Assembly (NCBI GenBank): GCA_905220665.1
Contig: CAJNAR010000011.1
Span: 124,001 to 188,000, forward strand
Direction of reading: 5' to 3'
DNA: 64,000 bases
Source: Albugo candida
Lineage: Eukaryota; Oomycota; Peronosporomycetes; Albuginales; Albuginaceae
The translations under genes were made by a program, and so were the position numbers. The notes under the pieces are model-generated. The model saw only the letters and a list, made by a program, of their open reading frames with translations, did no database searches and had not been told where the DNA came from. Below are positions 12,119 to 24,527 of this stretch, piece after piece; the stretch's first letter is position 1, and every line of letters starts with the position of its first letter.

Positions 12119-13928
12119 TGTGGGCGGATCTACTGTCGCGATGGGCATCTATCCATCTTCGGTGGCGGCGTTTCTTCCCCGCCCGTATCAACGAGTGTAT
12201 ACCAACATTCCAGCTTCGTCTGAACCTATTGGAGCTTCACTTATAGTAACCTCTCGAATGCTAAAACCGAAATTTGCTTGGCCTGCTGCGAGTGAGGTTC
12301 AACGTCCATAGAAATACGCATGGTAGATTATCCAACGTGAGCATTGAAGTTACGGCGGGATTTCAATGTAAATCTGTGCAACAGCGCGTCAAGATTGTTA
12401 TTCCAAGTCATGCAACTGATCTGTTTAAGAATATGAATCGTCGCATATTTTGGAGTGGGTGGTCACCGTGAGTATTAAACAACATCTAACACTATTGCGG
12501 ATGCGGTTACCTGGAGAGACATGCAAAAGGATGTGGATTTGTTTTTGTTCGAAGTTGTTTGCATTGTGCAAGTGACGGCCCTGTCACCCTTCCACTCTCT
12601 AAAGGGGAAGCATTACACGTCGAAAAACCAAACGAGTTGATTCATTTCAATTTTTTTATATGGGGGAGAGTTTTACCGGACAAAGCTATGTACTGGTGAT
12701 CAAGGACGATGCCAGCAAATACTGTCTCCTGGAACCTTGTCGTGCAGCGGATGCCGCTGCCTGCGCCGATGCTTTTCTAAGGTTTATTTCCTTATTAGGT
12801 GTGTGCAAATTTAGGTTTCTGACCAAGTTACCCCTTTCTGAATGCCGTGACCGACCATCTGAGAAGGACTCTTAAGGCGAATCACCATTTTAACACTGCA
12901 CGATGTCCTTGGGCTAATGGTACTGCTAAGTGACTTATGCGTGAGCTTTTGCGGTGCACTAGAGACCTTTTCAGTGAGTGGAGACTTCAACCGTCTGATT
13001 GGTGTCCTGTCCTTCCGATTATTCAGCTCATTTTGAATCATAGTCCCTCAACTACAATGCGCAATGTCTCACCGATCACAGCAATGATCGGCCTGGATGC
13101 GATGCGACTCAAAGATCGCATTGCGGCACAGTCTGAGCCGCTTATCGCCTCTTCGCTGCAAGATGTTCTCCGACGTCAATGCGCTCACATTGAACTTCTT
13201 TCTGTAGCCCTCGACAAAATGCACAAGTTAATTGCGGAGGCAAATAGCAAACGTCGGGCGCAGCAACGAGATGTGCAATCGAAGAAACCGAATGTCAAAA
13301 TGGCGAACTTCGATATTGGGGATTCTGTCTTGTATGCGGATGTATGGGCTCACAAGCTGCGGATGAAATGGAATGCTCCGGCTGAAGTAACAGCTACTAT
13401 ATCGAATTGGCTTTATGAAATACGGAACACCATGCTTCCAGACCCGAGTTTAATGCCCCGGGGAATTTTTTTAAGATGGTTGCACACAATTCCGAGAGTC
13501 ATGTCGTGGAAAAATTTCGGGGCATGGACTTCTCCGTGCTACGGCGCGCTATGAGCTGTTGGTGTCTTGGCGCGGACTGAGCCGCACGGAAGACTCATGG
13601 GAAACCGTTACTGCTCACCATCAAGATGTCCCTGTTTTGGTGAAAATATATTGCCTCCTACATCAGGCGGACCGACTCGTGGTCAACATGGTGCAAAGTA
13701 TGAGTATCAACATTCCGGAGGGCAATGTAGCGAGTCAACTAGCTGTTCGAACTATCCCGGTCCAAGCCCGCGAGCCTTCAGAGACCTTGGCTCTCAACAA
13801 CATAAAAGAGGCGGAACAGCAACGTGGTTAAACAGCAGGACAGTGGCCTGTTTTTGCTTTTTCCAACATTTTGAGTGATGTGGATCTAGAAGATTTGAGA
13901 GATCTTCAAAACTCTCGTGATCAAGACC
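12119..13928 (+). mobile_element. Gypsy RNase H end and integrase, right arm of inverted repeat
   Basis: The plus strand starts within the RNase H/tether (GTGGGCGGATCT, homologous to minus-strand 9,968) and runs into the integrase. The longest frames are 12,937-13,554 (205 aa, identical to the left-arm copy) and 13,559-13,831 (90 aa, chromodomain-like). From 12,224 to 13,928 it is the right arm of the inverted repeat. Between 12,119 and 12,223 it is only moderately similar to the other copy (roughly one difference in eight bases by eye). It has no protease or RT and no visible LTR, so it is a fragment. Confidence 0.82.
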
Positions 13929-14595
13929 TGGATGGAGAAGAAAGAGTTTTAAGAAGTAAGAGAAGTAATCTTTCGATGATGGAAGTCACTACAGAGTGCT
14001 TATAACGAAACGAATGGTAAGCAACGATGAGTTAGCGAAGATCACCATAGTAAAATAGCTGATATGGATTACAATAAAATACGACGATCAATATCTTGTA
14101 TTAACGTCCCCCATCTTCACGGAATCCAAACATTGTGGATGGAAGAAAAATATCTTTCCTATTTGAAGTAAAATGATTGCGAATACTTGGTTGTTAGGCA
14201 GGCTTCTTGCAATGATACGTCTGTTCCGTTGGTGCAGATTTGTATGTCGAATATAAACAAGGATGCATAGTCAGTCATTTTCCTTCTGCTTAAATATCCA
14301 TTGGGTACAGTTAGTTGAGACTATTGTTCAATTTATCTTTAGCGGCAGATTCGAGCTTCGAAGACTTTCTTGACCTAATCGGAAGGAGGCACGGCTCTAT
14401 TTCGACTCGAAAGCGTTCATACATCATATACCCATAAATGAGTAGTAAGAAAGAATATGCTGTGTCATTTGCAATGATATGAACAATCTCCAGCACTAAC
14501 TTCGGCGTTTCCGACACATCTGCAAGGCTGCGCAATACATCGATAATCGGGTCTCATTCCATTTTGGAGAGTGCTGAAGACAATTCTCGATGTGA
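13929..14595. other. Spacer with one decayed coding remnant
   Basis: Beyond the inverted repeat I see no repeat motif. A 74-residue minus-strand frame (14,535-14,311) extends upstream past an in-frame stop with matching composition. It contains one hydrophobic helix (YSFLLLIYGYMM) followed by a basic tail. It may be the end of a broken membrane-protein gene, but I do not recognise the family. Confidence 0.25.
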
Positions 14596-14599
14596 TTGG

Positions 14600-14720
14600 T
14601 ACTTAGTCTCTATCATGATGTTGGCACCTCGACTTGTTCAATGAAGACTAGCACGTGCAGTTGCGGCAAAACGAAGTCTGAATCAGGAACCCAAGTGATT
14701 CTTCGTCTCAGTGTTACTTG
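14600..14720 (+). pseudogene. 3' remnant of DAHP synthase, copy A
   Basis: This short stretch aligns with the last codons of the DAHP synthase pseudogene at 56.9 kb. The shared tract runs through CGAAGACTAGCACGTGC-like sequence to the stop and the following ACACTGAGAC region, read on the opposite strand. The rest of that gene is absent here. It marks the outer edge of the duplicated segment A, next to the aminotransferase pseudogene, in the same order as in copy B. Confidence 0.55.
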
Positions 14721-15059
14721 CGTGTCATCCCATCGACCAGCTGGCACCCAGGACCTGAGTAAGAACGTTGAACCCAATGATCTCTGCATTCAAGCGAGTG
14801 ATGTGGCAAATAAACTTCCGCTGCCTTACTATGAGTTATAATTCTCTGATTTCTGTATTGAATGGTTATATCGATGCTCTGGTGACTGGCGGATTCCTTC
14901 TGTGTAGCATTTCTCAAAATCAAGAATCTAAAGCTCAGAATGATGACATCATGGAAGAGCTTGATTAGCAGCGCAAAAGCTGGTAGTATCTTCATCTCAA
15001 ACGTAAATCAAAAGTGTACATCACATGCTTAGTGTTGCCTCTATTTGATCATGATTCAC

Positions 15060-16628
15060 GCATAAATCACCATCGAGATAGTCGGTCGAAATCGATTGTT
15101 GAGACACCATTTGGTCGTAAGCATGTGCTATATACGGACTACACCGCTTCAGAGCAATGTCCAGGCACCGTCGAGAATATGATACAGGAAAAAAGCTACC
15201 GGTCTTATCAGAACAACAATCATCGTATCAGCCATCGAGACAGTCAAAGAAACTCGAAAATGGTGCCCGAATGATTGCAGAAGCCGTGAATGCCGGTATA
15301 AATTCCGAAAATGCGCAGGACGAGTTGAATTTTACCGCGCCTGGAGCCACCTCTGCAATAATACATCTCGTACGGATGCTAAGGATGGATTTTCCTTCCA
15401 TGAAATCAAGGCGCCAGATCTCAGCTCGACTGATTTTTCCTCGGACTATTCGTGAACCATTCCAGTAGCCATTGAGAGATATGCCTCACGGTAAAACAGG
15501 CTGTGTTGATGTGGTTTCATTCTGCCGTGAATTGCAGAATCACGACAGTAACCTTTTAACATTGCAATGTTCTCTGTAGCTGCTAATATTACAGGAGTGC
15601 TTACTGATGCGAATTCAATCACAGCCTTTTTGCACGAGTTTGGTAAATTGGCGTTTTGGGATTATGCAACTGCAGCTCCATGCACAGCCTTCGATATGAA
15701 GTTAGTTCCATTTGTGGTGCAGATGTATCGAAAGACGCGATATACTTTTCGGGTCACAAATCTGTGGGTGGGCCTGGATCGCGAGTTGTTGTCGTTGTCA
15801 AGAGGAAGTCTCTCCTTCGCTCGACGGAAAAATTGGACCAATGATGCTCAAAGGTCAGCCGCAGTAGCACTGGATACCTTAAACTAAACCAGTGATGGTC
15901 CTTGCAGTGCTATCGGTGTCATACGTTTCAGCATTGCTGTTCGGATCGACAGAAAATAGGCCACGAATGAATCAGGGTTGAGCTGGAGGAAGCTATAGTT
16001 AAACAATTCCGTTAATCTGTTTGGCAGACAAACACGAGGCGGATGAACTTGTGCTGGACCTTATGACTCCAAGTTGCTCAGAGCCAATAAGCATGATTTG
16101 CAAACGTTCCTTGTAGCTCTGGAGCACGGGTACATCATCTTGTAGCCAGTATTCACAAGCTTCTGTATTCCGTATTTCATGACTCCGGAGGAGATCGATT
16201 GTAAATTGAAGGAGACCCATTTCGTAGCTGATCAGGATGGGAGTTTATGCCACAATACGACTTTTGTACAAGGACGGGTGACTAGAGCCACAAGTCGATA
16301 AAGCTGCTCAACGGCAGGTATTTTCACTCGACACACTTCAACCCGCTTGTGCCCGTCAAACGATCTAAACCGGAAGATACGCTCAACCAAAGTCTATCTT
16401 CAGTGCTCGCAGCCCGGGAAGGGATTTTTATTGGCGGAACACATTGCGTCCGAGTCTCTGGAGGTAGTTCGAGGATCTGTCCCGAGTGATTGTAAGAAGA
16501 TCAGTGTAGAATCTTTTATTATAAAATGGTTTGTGCATCCAGATGAAGCCATTCAATTCGGGATTCTCCGAGACCAAAGTAACAAAATAGAATCGTTGAA
16601 TTTAGCGGGGCTTGCAACTTTACTGTAA
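15060..16628 (+). pseudogene. Class-V aminotransferase (cysteine desulfurase-like) pseudogene, copy A
   Basis: Pieces in several frames follow the fold-type I PLP enzyme order seen in selenocysteine lyase/cysteine desulfurase-like proteins. They are an N-terminal TPFGRKHVLYTDYTASE block (15,110), an IIAEAVNAGINSENAQD block (15,275), the ITGVLTDANSITAFLHE and FWDYATAAP blocks (15,590-15,690), and the PLP-lysine region FSGHKSVGGPG (about 15,750). A C-terminal block around KWFVHPDEA lies near 16,540. The PLP lysine and preceding histidine survive, but stops and frame changes separate every block. The minus-strand frame at 15,999-16,220 is a shadow of the same gene. Copy B is at 54,988-56,598 on the other strand. 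Confidence 0.72.
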
Positions 16629-17092
16629 TTCACTTGAATTTTTGCGCATTAACTACAGCTTAGTCCTCTACAACACGTATTTGTAATATCAAAGCTGCTC
16701 ATATAACGAGAAGAAGAACACGATTACGGTAATGGACACCTATGTGTCTTGCGCATTCACGGTTCGCTTCCATGCCCGCAGATTACGTATTCGGTAGTTC
16801 GGAAACGTTACCAAATTAATAACTTTGCGAGTCTTGCAGCTTTACTGTAATGCAAAAGGTTCACATGAACATTTGCGCACGTATTCTATAATATCAAAGT
16901 TGTTCCCCTCCCGAGAACGAGAACACGATCACGGTAAGTACACCTATGTATCTTACGTGCATGTTTACGCTTCGCTTCTACACCCGCAGAGTACGTATTC
17001 CATCGTTCGCAAACGTGACCATTCTAATATTATAGCGAGGCTTGCAACCTTACTGTAATCCTAAAGGTTCACTTGAATATTTTACGCATATA
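16600..17092 (+). repeat. ~215 bp tandem repeat array A, left part
   Basis: Three starts of the same unit are visible at about 16,610, 16,831 and 17,038. Each begins GCTTGCAACTTTACTGTAAT or a close variant, runs through ...ACACGATTACGG..., CCATGCCCGCAG and an ATTCGG/AACGTTACCA end, and is about 210-220 bp long. The third unit is cut by the transposon at 17,093 and resumes at 19,741. The same repeat lies between the aminotransferase and gene X in copy B (54.4-54.96 kb). No coding potential. Confidence 0.8.
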
Positions 17093-19738
17093 TAGTGCAA
17101 GTCACTTATAGCCAACAACCCCTATTTATGCGGCCAAATTTCAAATATCATGCAGCCTATACTTCTAACGTGCAAATAACCGGTTTTTTAGCCAATCAGG
17201 AGTAGTGTATGTAGGTAGGTTAATCAATCGCCATATCACTTCAGAGGTACATAACGCCCTTCTTATTTTTTGGACTAATAGCTCCCCAAAGTAGCCTTGC
17301 CACGTCTAAAAAACAAAGGATACACTTGTAGATGGCATCAATACATGCTGCAGAGAATAGAGAAAAAAGCAGAGAATTGAAGTACATGACGGGCATGAAT
17401 TTGAAAGTAGCAGCGCCTACAGTAAAAATGAATCCCAGATGGAGAACGAAAATGAAGTGGAAGATGATGACATGTTTGTTGGGAATATTGAGAGAGCTGT
17501 CCTCCCAGAGCTAACCAACGAGAGCAACCGACCAGTGCGGTATCTGGGAAATTCGTCACGCACACAAAGGCGCAAGAAGGCGATGCTGAAGGATGCTGCG
17601 AGAGGCACCAAACCGTTGACTGAATACTGGACACTGGCACCAATCTTTACAGAAGCTGGTGCTGAAGTGGATGTGCACAACGAAAATGATGCAGACTTGG
17701 ATGATGAATCCGATGAATCCGATGAAGACGAGGGTACTAAGTGGACGAAAGCTGATATCAGTTTGACAGTTGAGGATCTGAGAAAACTAAATCGAAGGCC
17801 AAATGGGAAGAACAATGCAGCACATGCACGTGAAGCAGCGCTACTCGGGTACTTTCGACTACTCCAAAAAGGAAAAACGAAGAAAGCGGCAAGTTCCTTT
17901 ATCTCAGATGCATCAGGAAGAGGGGTTTATTTTTCTATATCAATACGGACATGGGCCGGAACTTTTATGAAAGACGGGTCTCTGCCTCAGTCAAGCGATC
18001 AAGTTTTTTTTAGGACGAGGACTGTATCATTATCCTGCAGCAATACCTCCGTGCAGATAATTTCAATGTCGAAATTGCAACCTTGACGAAACACACGAAT
18101 GAAGAAATCCTCCCCGAGTTAGGCTACACTCCTTACCCAAAAATATCGGAACGAACGATGACGCGCTGGCTACAGTCCTTAGAGATAATATACCGTAAAG
18201 TTGTGAGGGGGATTTACATCGATGGTCATGAAAGAGAAGATGTTATTGAGTATCGCCAAATCAAAAGTTCCTGGCCAGATTAGATAAACTTGATGCTCGC
18301 ATGCCTGTTTTCCTTGCAAAAGATGATAATTTCGAGAAAAACCAAGATGATGTAGTATGGCCAGCATCGAACATTCAACCACTTCTTCTGGTGACCCATG
18401 ATGAAAGTACGTTTGCTGCCAATGATGGGTTGAAGCGCCTTTGGATGCCGGATGGAGAACAACCATTGCGCAAGAAAGTCCAAGGGAGATCTATTCATGT
18501 CAGTGACTTCCTTTGTCCAATTTCGGGACGCCTCGCCCTGGACGAAGAGAAAAAAGAGCAGTTTCCGACGCTGCCAGAACAAGCATGTGTCATCATGCAC
18601 CCTGGAATCCAGCACGATGGATGGTGGGAGGCAATAGACCTCTACAACCAGGTGCTTGATCGAGCAATCCTCATCTTTCAGGCACAATTTCCAGGCATGC
18701 AGGCCCTCTTTGCCTTTGTCAATGCCACCAGCCATGCTGCCTTTGCTGATGATGCGCTCTGTACAAACCGCATGAACCTGGGCCCTGGTGGCAAACAACA
18801 TCTGATGCGGCTACGACTTGGGGAAATGGAATTTACCAGGAATGGTTTTTCCAGAAGATCATGCAGTTGAGAAACTTCGTAGCAAGGCAAAGGGTATCAA
18901 ACTTGTCCTTGAAGAACGAGGACTTTGGCGTGCAGGCCTTACACTTGACTGTCGCGTGAAATGCTCTCCAACCAAACTGGACTGCTGTGCCAGAAAAATC
19001 ATGGCAAATCAACCGGACTTTCTTCGCCAGAAATGCATGTTAGAAGAGCTTATTGCTGGTGCCGGCCAAATGATAATATTTTATCCAAAATTACATTGTG
19101 AACTCAACTTCATTGAGAACTTTTGGGGCTCTTCCAAGCGGTACGCACAGAAACACTGCAATAATTCATGGAGTGGACTAAGGGGCGTGGTGCCAAAAGC
19201 ATTGGATTCGGTCAGTTTGCCTGAGATTAGGAACTACTATCAAAAATCTCACCGGTATATGGATGTTTACCGCAAAGAGTTAAGTGGTAAAGCTGCGGAA
19301 TATGCCGTCAAAAGTACCGTTTCCACCGACGCGTACTAAATTCATTTCTGATGGACCTGAGCTGCCTCACGGCTTAATACTACACTAACAAGACCATACT
19401 TTCGGAGATTGTTTCTTAATTGATAACTTGTCATACATACTTAATAAAAAAGGTCGGTCCCAATAGTATTATGTTATACAGTTTTTTCTGTATAATCATT
19501 GACTTTCAGGCAGCCAAATATCGCTCGTCCCATAGAAAATGGCCGTAATTAGCCGTATTTCGAAGCCCTACTAGTCCAAAAAAAAAGAAAGTTACGAAGA
19601 ATTGGCTTCCATTATCTTACAGCGTAGCGTATGTTCTTTAATATAATGGAATTCTTTTTTCTACATTAGATCGTCTCTGTGAAGAGAAAGAATTCTTGTC
19701 TACCGAGTAAACGTGCTGGTTATAAGTGTCTTGCACTG
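17093..19738 (+). mobile_element. Tc1/mariner-like DNA transposon in the tandem repeat
   Basis: A TA dinucleotide flanks both ends (17,091-17,092 and 19,739-19,740). The termini are inverted repeats of about 22 bp (left TAGTGCAAGTCACTTATAG; right end, reverse complement, CAGTGCAAGACACTTATAA). The interior carries a DDE transposase on the plus strand. Outside the element the 215 bp repeat unit reads on smoothly across the TA, which confirms the boundaries. A second, inner inverted motif (TTTTTTGGACTA at 17,266 and its complement near 19,583) may be a sub-terminal transposase site. Confidence 0.85.
17439..19339 (+). pseudogene. DDE transposase of the mariner-like element, inactivated
   Basis: Four plus-strand frames join into one transposase: 17,439-18,086 (acidic N-terminus, then a helix-rich DNA-binding part), 18,083-18,283 (GHEREDVIEYRQ), 18,301-18,870 (LLVTHDESTFAANDG, first catalytic Asp; GRSIHVSDFL) and 18,818-19,339 (KGIKLVLEERGLW, HCELNFIENFWG with the third acidic residue). 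There are about three frame changes (near 18,010, 18,265 and 18,830). The second catalytic Asp appears replaced: the motif reads FAFVNATSHAAF where the family has Asp-Asn. The family resembles DDE endonuclease proteins common in fungi; the TA target supports the Tc1/mariner superfamily. It is dead both by frame and by active site. Confidence 0.78.
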
Positions 19739-19740
19739 TA

Positions 19741-19935
19741 CTGTTATTAAACCTCCACATATGATACGTGATGTGTAATATCGAAGTTGTTTACCTAACG
19801 AGGAGAACACGATTACGGTCCGTGCACCTATGTGCCTCACTTGCGCATTCACGGATTGCTTCCATGCCCGCAGAGAACGTATTCGTATAGTTCGCGAACG
19901 TTACCAATCTGTTAACTTACCGAGGCGTGCAACCT
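19741..19935 (+). repeat. ~215 bp tandem repeat array A, right part
   Basis: This resumes the repeat unit interrupted by the transposon: GTAATATCGAAGTTGTT, GGAGAACACGATTACGG, CCATGCCCGCAGAGAACG, then the GCAACC unit start at 19,930. It directly abuts the gene X pseudogene, as array B does upstream of intact gene X. Confidence 0.75.
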
Positions 19936-21160
19936 TTTGTGAATTCTTCCAACAATACAGCCCAACCCAATGAACTGGTGGTTTACACCATCATGAAAGA
20001 TTGTACATCATATTTCAATCTACGCTTGACAGTCAACACGATGAAGGTTCAACGACTAATAGCTCACTGCATCGAAGTGCTTGGCTTCCCACCAATGTAT
20101 CGTTATGTCATGAGCGGCTCAGCCATATATTTCGTAGTGTACAGCCTGAACACGATGAATTTTCTTGAGGGTTACAAGTGGAGATTGTGAGTACGAATTC
20201 GGGTTTCTATTGTTAGAAATTTGGCCAAGACTTAGGTTATAATCCTATGGCTACGAAATCGGATACATTTATGATGGCGTTTTATCACTACAGTGACGAT
20301 CTTGCGACTGTCTGAGCGTTTCTGGCCTTCCTTGAAAATCACATACCTTGGTCACGGCAATGATGTAAATGTTCCTTTTAGGCTTCAGTATATACACATA
20401 CCTAGCTAACCTCCAGGACAAAATGCTCACTTGACGAATCACCTCCCTTATGATCCATTTACCAGGATCGTCACTCCCCACACCATGACAGATTGTTGGA
20501 CTTTGTCCCTAACCCAACTAGAAAACTTTCGCACGAATAAGGTTATCCTGCACAATTCTGGCGCGACGATTTTTGATGCTGACAAGTTCGTTGATATGGC
20601 TCCGCGCGGAATCTATTTCTTCGAAGCGAATGAGAAAGAAGACACTCGCGTGCAATATTCAGATAATGAACCCGGTGATTTCACACGAGGGCGAGTTAGT
20701 CTTCCCTGAGGTTTGAATAGGTAGAGAAATATTCCGTGACCAAAACTTCCACTTTCCTTCTTGGTCAAGATATGATCGAACTGTCAAAAGACGCTCTTGG
20801 GGAGGCCTTACGGTCTGTCGCAATGGATTACAGGTTACCAGGCAATTCTGACTCAAATGGTTTCCATCAGGGATTCCGTCTTCAAATTGTAAATCAATAC
20901 ACTCCCATTTATCGTTCTAGCGAAATCCCCGAATGGGTGTTGGGCGCTGAAATTTTGCGGACGGTCAAAATCAGCATCAATACAATGGATGGCGAGAAAA
21001 TGTTCCAAATAACCTCCTAATAGGAGAGCAATGAATGACGCTTGGCACGATCTGAGATTAGCGCAGCGTGGACGAGTTATAGAAGGCTTGAAGCATCGCC
21101 TTATGAGAACTTCGTAGCAGAGAAAAGCGATTCAGATAGCGATAATGATGTTTCTCAATA
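19927..21160 (+). pseudogene. Gene X pseudogene (copy A)
   Basis: This is homologous to the intact 356-aa gene at 54,338-53,268. The N-terminus (MKVQRLIAHCIEVLGFPPMY at 20,041) is followed by a middle block with YCWT-like and PRGIYFFEA sequence (20,480-20,710) and a C-terminal block (QIVNQYTPIYRSSE, LGAEILRTVKISIN; 20,880-21,020). Deletions and frameshifts remove much of the first third, and the DSDSDNDV-like acidic tail at 21,125 is out of frame. Family unknown. It is clearly the decayed member of the pair. Confidence 0.75.
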
Positions 21161-21740
21161 GATCATCGGTGATTGGGTGGCGCGTGAGAAATGTGATGTA
21201 GCACGATTTTGATAAAGTAATAGAGTGCTTCAAATCGACAAATATATTAATCTCTATAAAGGATATACAACAGCAGCGCCGCTATAAATCCATTCGTTGG
21301 TTGGTGACGCCTTATTGCTGCAAGTGTATTGCATTTAGCTCAATCGTCTGATACCATTATAAGATTCGTTTTGAACCCGTTCGCTACATTTGCTCTGTTA
21401 AAAAAGGGAGCTGCTAACCGGACCCCACCCCCTTCTCACAATTGTTTTATATATTTAATAAACACCCCCCCTTGTTTAGGTTTATAAATGGGTTACATAT
21501 TATTTTGTGCACATGCTGAACGGGACACCTTTTACCCTACACAACACATATGTGCTACATGATCACGACCTCTTCTCCACCTTAACGTCTTCCTGTTGGA
21601 ATATGGTCGATTTGTGGTCCACGCGACATCGAAGTAGTTCAGCCACGGGCGACTGTCCGTCGCTATGACGTCATTGAACGCCCGTGCTGTATAAATAGTG
21701 CGCGATATTGTACTTTGTGTGCGGACAGGATACATAGGAA

Positions 21741-24182
21741 ATGAACATGATAACCGTTAATAACAGTACACACATTTTTTTGCACCAAAACGAAGAGGCT
21801 GGGAGAATTTATACTTCCATCTCTGCTAACGAAGGCACAGTACAGCTCTCGAACTGCCACTTTCTCGTCACGCTGTCCAACATTTCCTTATGGAAGACCC
21901 GCCCAGTGCATGTTACCCTTCTCTTAAAAAAGCAGAGAACGCGGTCAAAGCCTTTGCCATGCAGAACGGGTTCGCCGTAAACCGTGCTCGGTCAAAGCAA
22001 ACAAGGCAGGCACGGAAATACGGGAGGTCTGGTTGAAATGTGCACCTGCCCGAGCACACAAAGTTGAAGGGAGCGGCCTTCATCGGACGTCAATAATAAA
22101 AACAAATTGCAAGTGGCAAGCTGTCATCCAGAGAACAATAGCGCCGATGAATGCCCCTATGCCTGAAATTTTGAAGTCCTCCCTGATGGGCATAGCGGGC
22201 ACAATCCCGCAGAAGACCCTGCCGTATATGCGATAAACCGAGTCATACAAGCCGAACAAGAAGTGCAAGTGATGAAAATGACAAAGGCTGGGGCGACACC
22301 TCGCGTAATCCTTGTGCCCCTTCGTCAGAATGACCCGTGTTGCTTACTGGTTGGAAATGATGTGTACAATACCAAGCAGAGGATATGGCGATCAAAATCT
22401 GCCTCGTGATGTTTACTTTGACGAAGGTTCTAAACAACCTTTTCTAGGTAAGGACCTCTGCGCTGAACGACCGACGACCAGTCGAGGCTCTTTTGGACCG
22501 TTTTGAGAAGGAAAAGATCTACCACAAGCTCCGCCAAAGCGATAGTGGAGAGTTGACTTGTTTATCCTTTGCTCCAACAACGGCTGTATCACCTACAGCG
22601 GGATTTACGGCAAATGCAGTGCGTAGCATAATCTTCAATGTTACAACAGTTATGCGTGCTTTTCCAATGATCAGCCCCATTGTCTCTTTGGGCACACAGG
22701 TTTATATAATGGATTCAACGTACAAGACAAACAGGTATAGCTTGATGGTTTCGCTAAGCGTTACCAGCGTTAGGCGTAAGTAACGGTCGATATTATAGAT
22801 ATAAACTGCCGTTGCTGCATATCGTTGGGGTTACGCAAACAAACCAGACAGTATTGCTGTCTTACGCCTTCCTTTCCGAAGAAAGCGAAAGAGACTACGT
22901 ATGGGCTCTGCGTCAATTTCGGGACTGCTTTGGGCATTTGCCTAGTTTCGGCAAAATAACTGTGGTCGTGGATCGTGAACTGGCGCTAATTTGCAGGCAT
23001 AAAAATGGCATTCCCAAGTGCTACTGTGCTGATCTGCGGATGGCATATAAACAAGAAAGTGCAAGCAAGAGCGAAGCAGCACTTAGCAAGATAGAGGAGT
23101 ACGACAAGTTCTGGATCTAGTGTATGGCTCTCTGCAACGCACCTACAGAAGCGGATTATCACAAGCAACGGGAATTCCTACGGCCAAGCTTGCCGCTTCA
23201 ATTGGCAAAATACCTAGACCACACTTGGCTTGACAAGCAGAAAGAGCAATTTGTTACTGCCTGGACCAAAGATGCCCTTCATTTTGGACATGCTATCACG
23301 TCGCGTGTAGAGCGGAGCCATGCATTTCTGAAACAGTGGATTGGTGTTTCAACCCTTGACTTGGATGAAGTGTATAGGAAGATTGTCCTCACTGGAGATG
23401 CCCAACGCCGCAAAATCAGCCGACAGACCGGTCTTGAACGCATGCACCTTTCGATAAAACTTAAAGCCCAATTCTGGGGCAACGTAGTTCGCAAAATTTC
23501 AGCACATGCAATGGGCAAGGTATGTGAACAACGCATGCAGTGGGCTTAACACGTCCTCTAAAGTCAGCTAATGAATGACTTTTTCTCAAAGACCCATGAG
23601 CAATACCAGCTGGCAATCGATCCCAATGAAACAGAGGATTGCAGTAGAATCTTTGTGGGAGCAATGGGACTCCTCTGCCAACATTCTATGCGAAAGATGC
23701 TGGCAAACAATAGGTCTTTGGAGGTTTCAGACTTCCATATGCATTGGTGGCTCCACCAGCCACCACCGCCTCCAGATGCACAGCAAGAGCGAAATTTCCA
23801 CCATATTGTTGAGTCGCTTGCAACACGGTACAAAGAGATGAACGAATACCAGCAGGCCATGCTTCGAGCCACACTTGAAGCATCAGATTCCTCGCACGCA
23901 TTTGCCATGAAAAATTCGGTAGTAGCGCAAACACGTGGGCGGCCATTGGGTTCGCAAAACCGTTCGTCAAGAAGGCGCGATCCTTCGCTTTTTGAGCATG
24001 TGGAGGAAAAACGGCACAAGCAGCGAAAATGCGGGCATTGCAAGTATGAAGGACACCACAGGTCCACCTGCTCATTGCTTGCGGCGGAATCTGCCGGTAT
24101 CAGAACAATCTGCCAAATTGTGAGCAAGCGCAATGTAAGTCAACAGCTCTCATGCATGCGGGCTTGTCTCAAGATCCTTTAG
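21741..24182 (+). pseudogene. MULE transposase, broken
   Basis: An N-terminal FAR1/FLYWCH-like zinc domain is in pieces (about 21,930-22,140). The MULE catalytic domain follows: TQVYIMDSTYKTNRY (first Asp, 22,710), VTQTNQTVLLSYAFLSEE (22,825), GKITVVVDRELALI (second Asp, 22,965) and HAITSRVERSHAFLKQWIG (third site, 23,300). The C-terminus (23,571-24,182) has a CCHC knuckle, CGHCKYEGHHRSTC. A roughly 62 bp intron between 22,735 and 22,799 restores the frame. After that there is one in-frame TAG at 23,118-23,120 and a break near 23,550. The N-terminal domain is also frame-shifted, so no active protein is expected. Confidence 0.8.
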
Positions 24183-24527
24183 TACTCTCTAATTGACATC
24201 AATCGTTTGTTCATACTAATCCTATCACAGTGACAATTACCAAAAGCGAAAAAAATGCAAAAGTGCAAGAAAAGGGCGTTGAGGCAAGCCACAATGATTC
24301 GTGTATGATTTCTTTTTAACGGTTTTTTTTCAGGATATTGAAATTGATAGCGCTTCCGCCCACGATGTCCCGCTTGCCTAATAATTCCGCGCGGAAATGC
24401 TGGCTCAGCTGGAAGTGTTAAAATGAAACTGAGTAGATAGGTATGAGCAGGTGGGAATTAGGAATGTACAGGCTATGCAGAATTTTATCCGTCGCTCCAA
24501 TTTTTATGATAACCTTTCCCATTTATT

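Noticed and set aside
17266..19590. TTTTTTGGACTA repeats as transposon ends
   Set aside because: They are not flanked by a TA on both sides, whereas the outer repeats at 17,093 and 19,738 are, and the host repeat is continuous across the outer pair.
22812..23120. Separate host gene encoding a 102-aa protein
   Set aside because: It is the middle of the MULE transposase catalytic domain, bounded by an intron and an in-frame stop.
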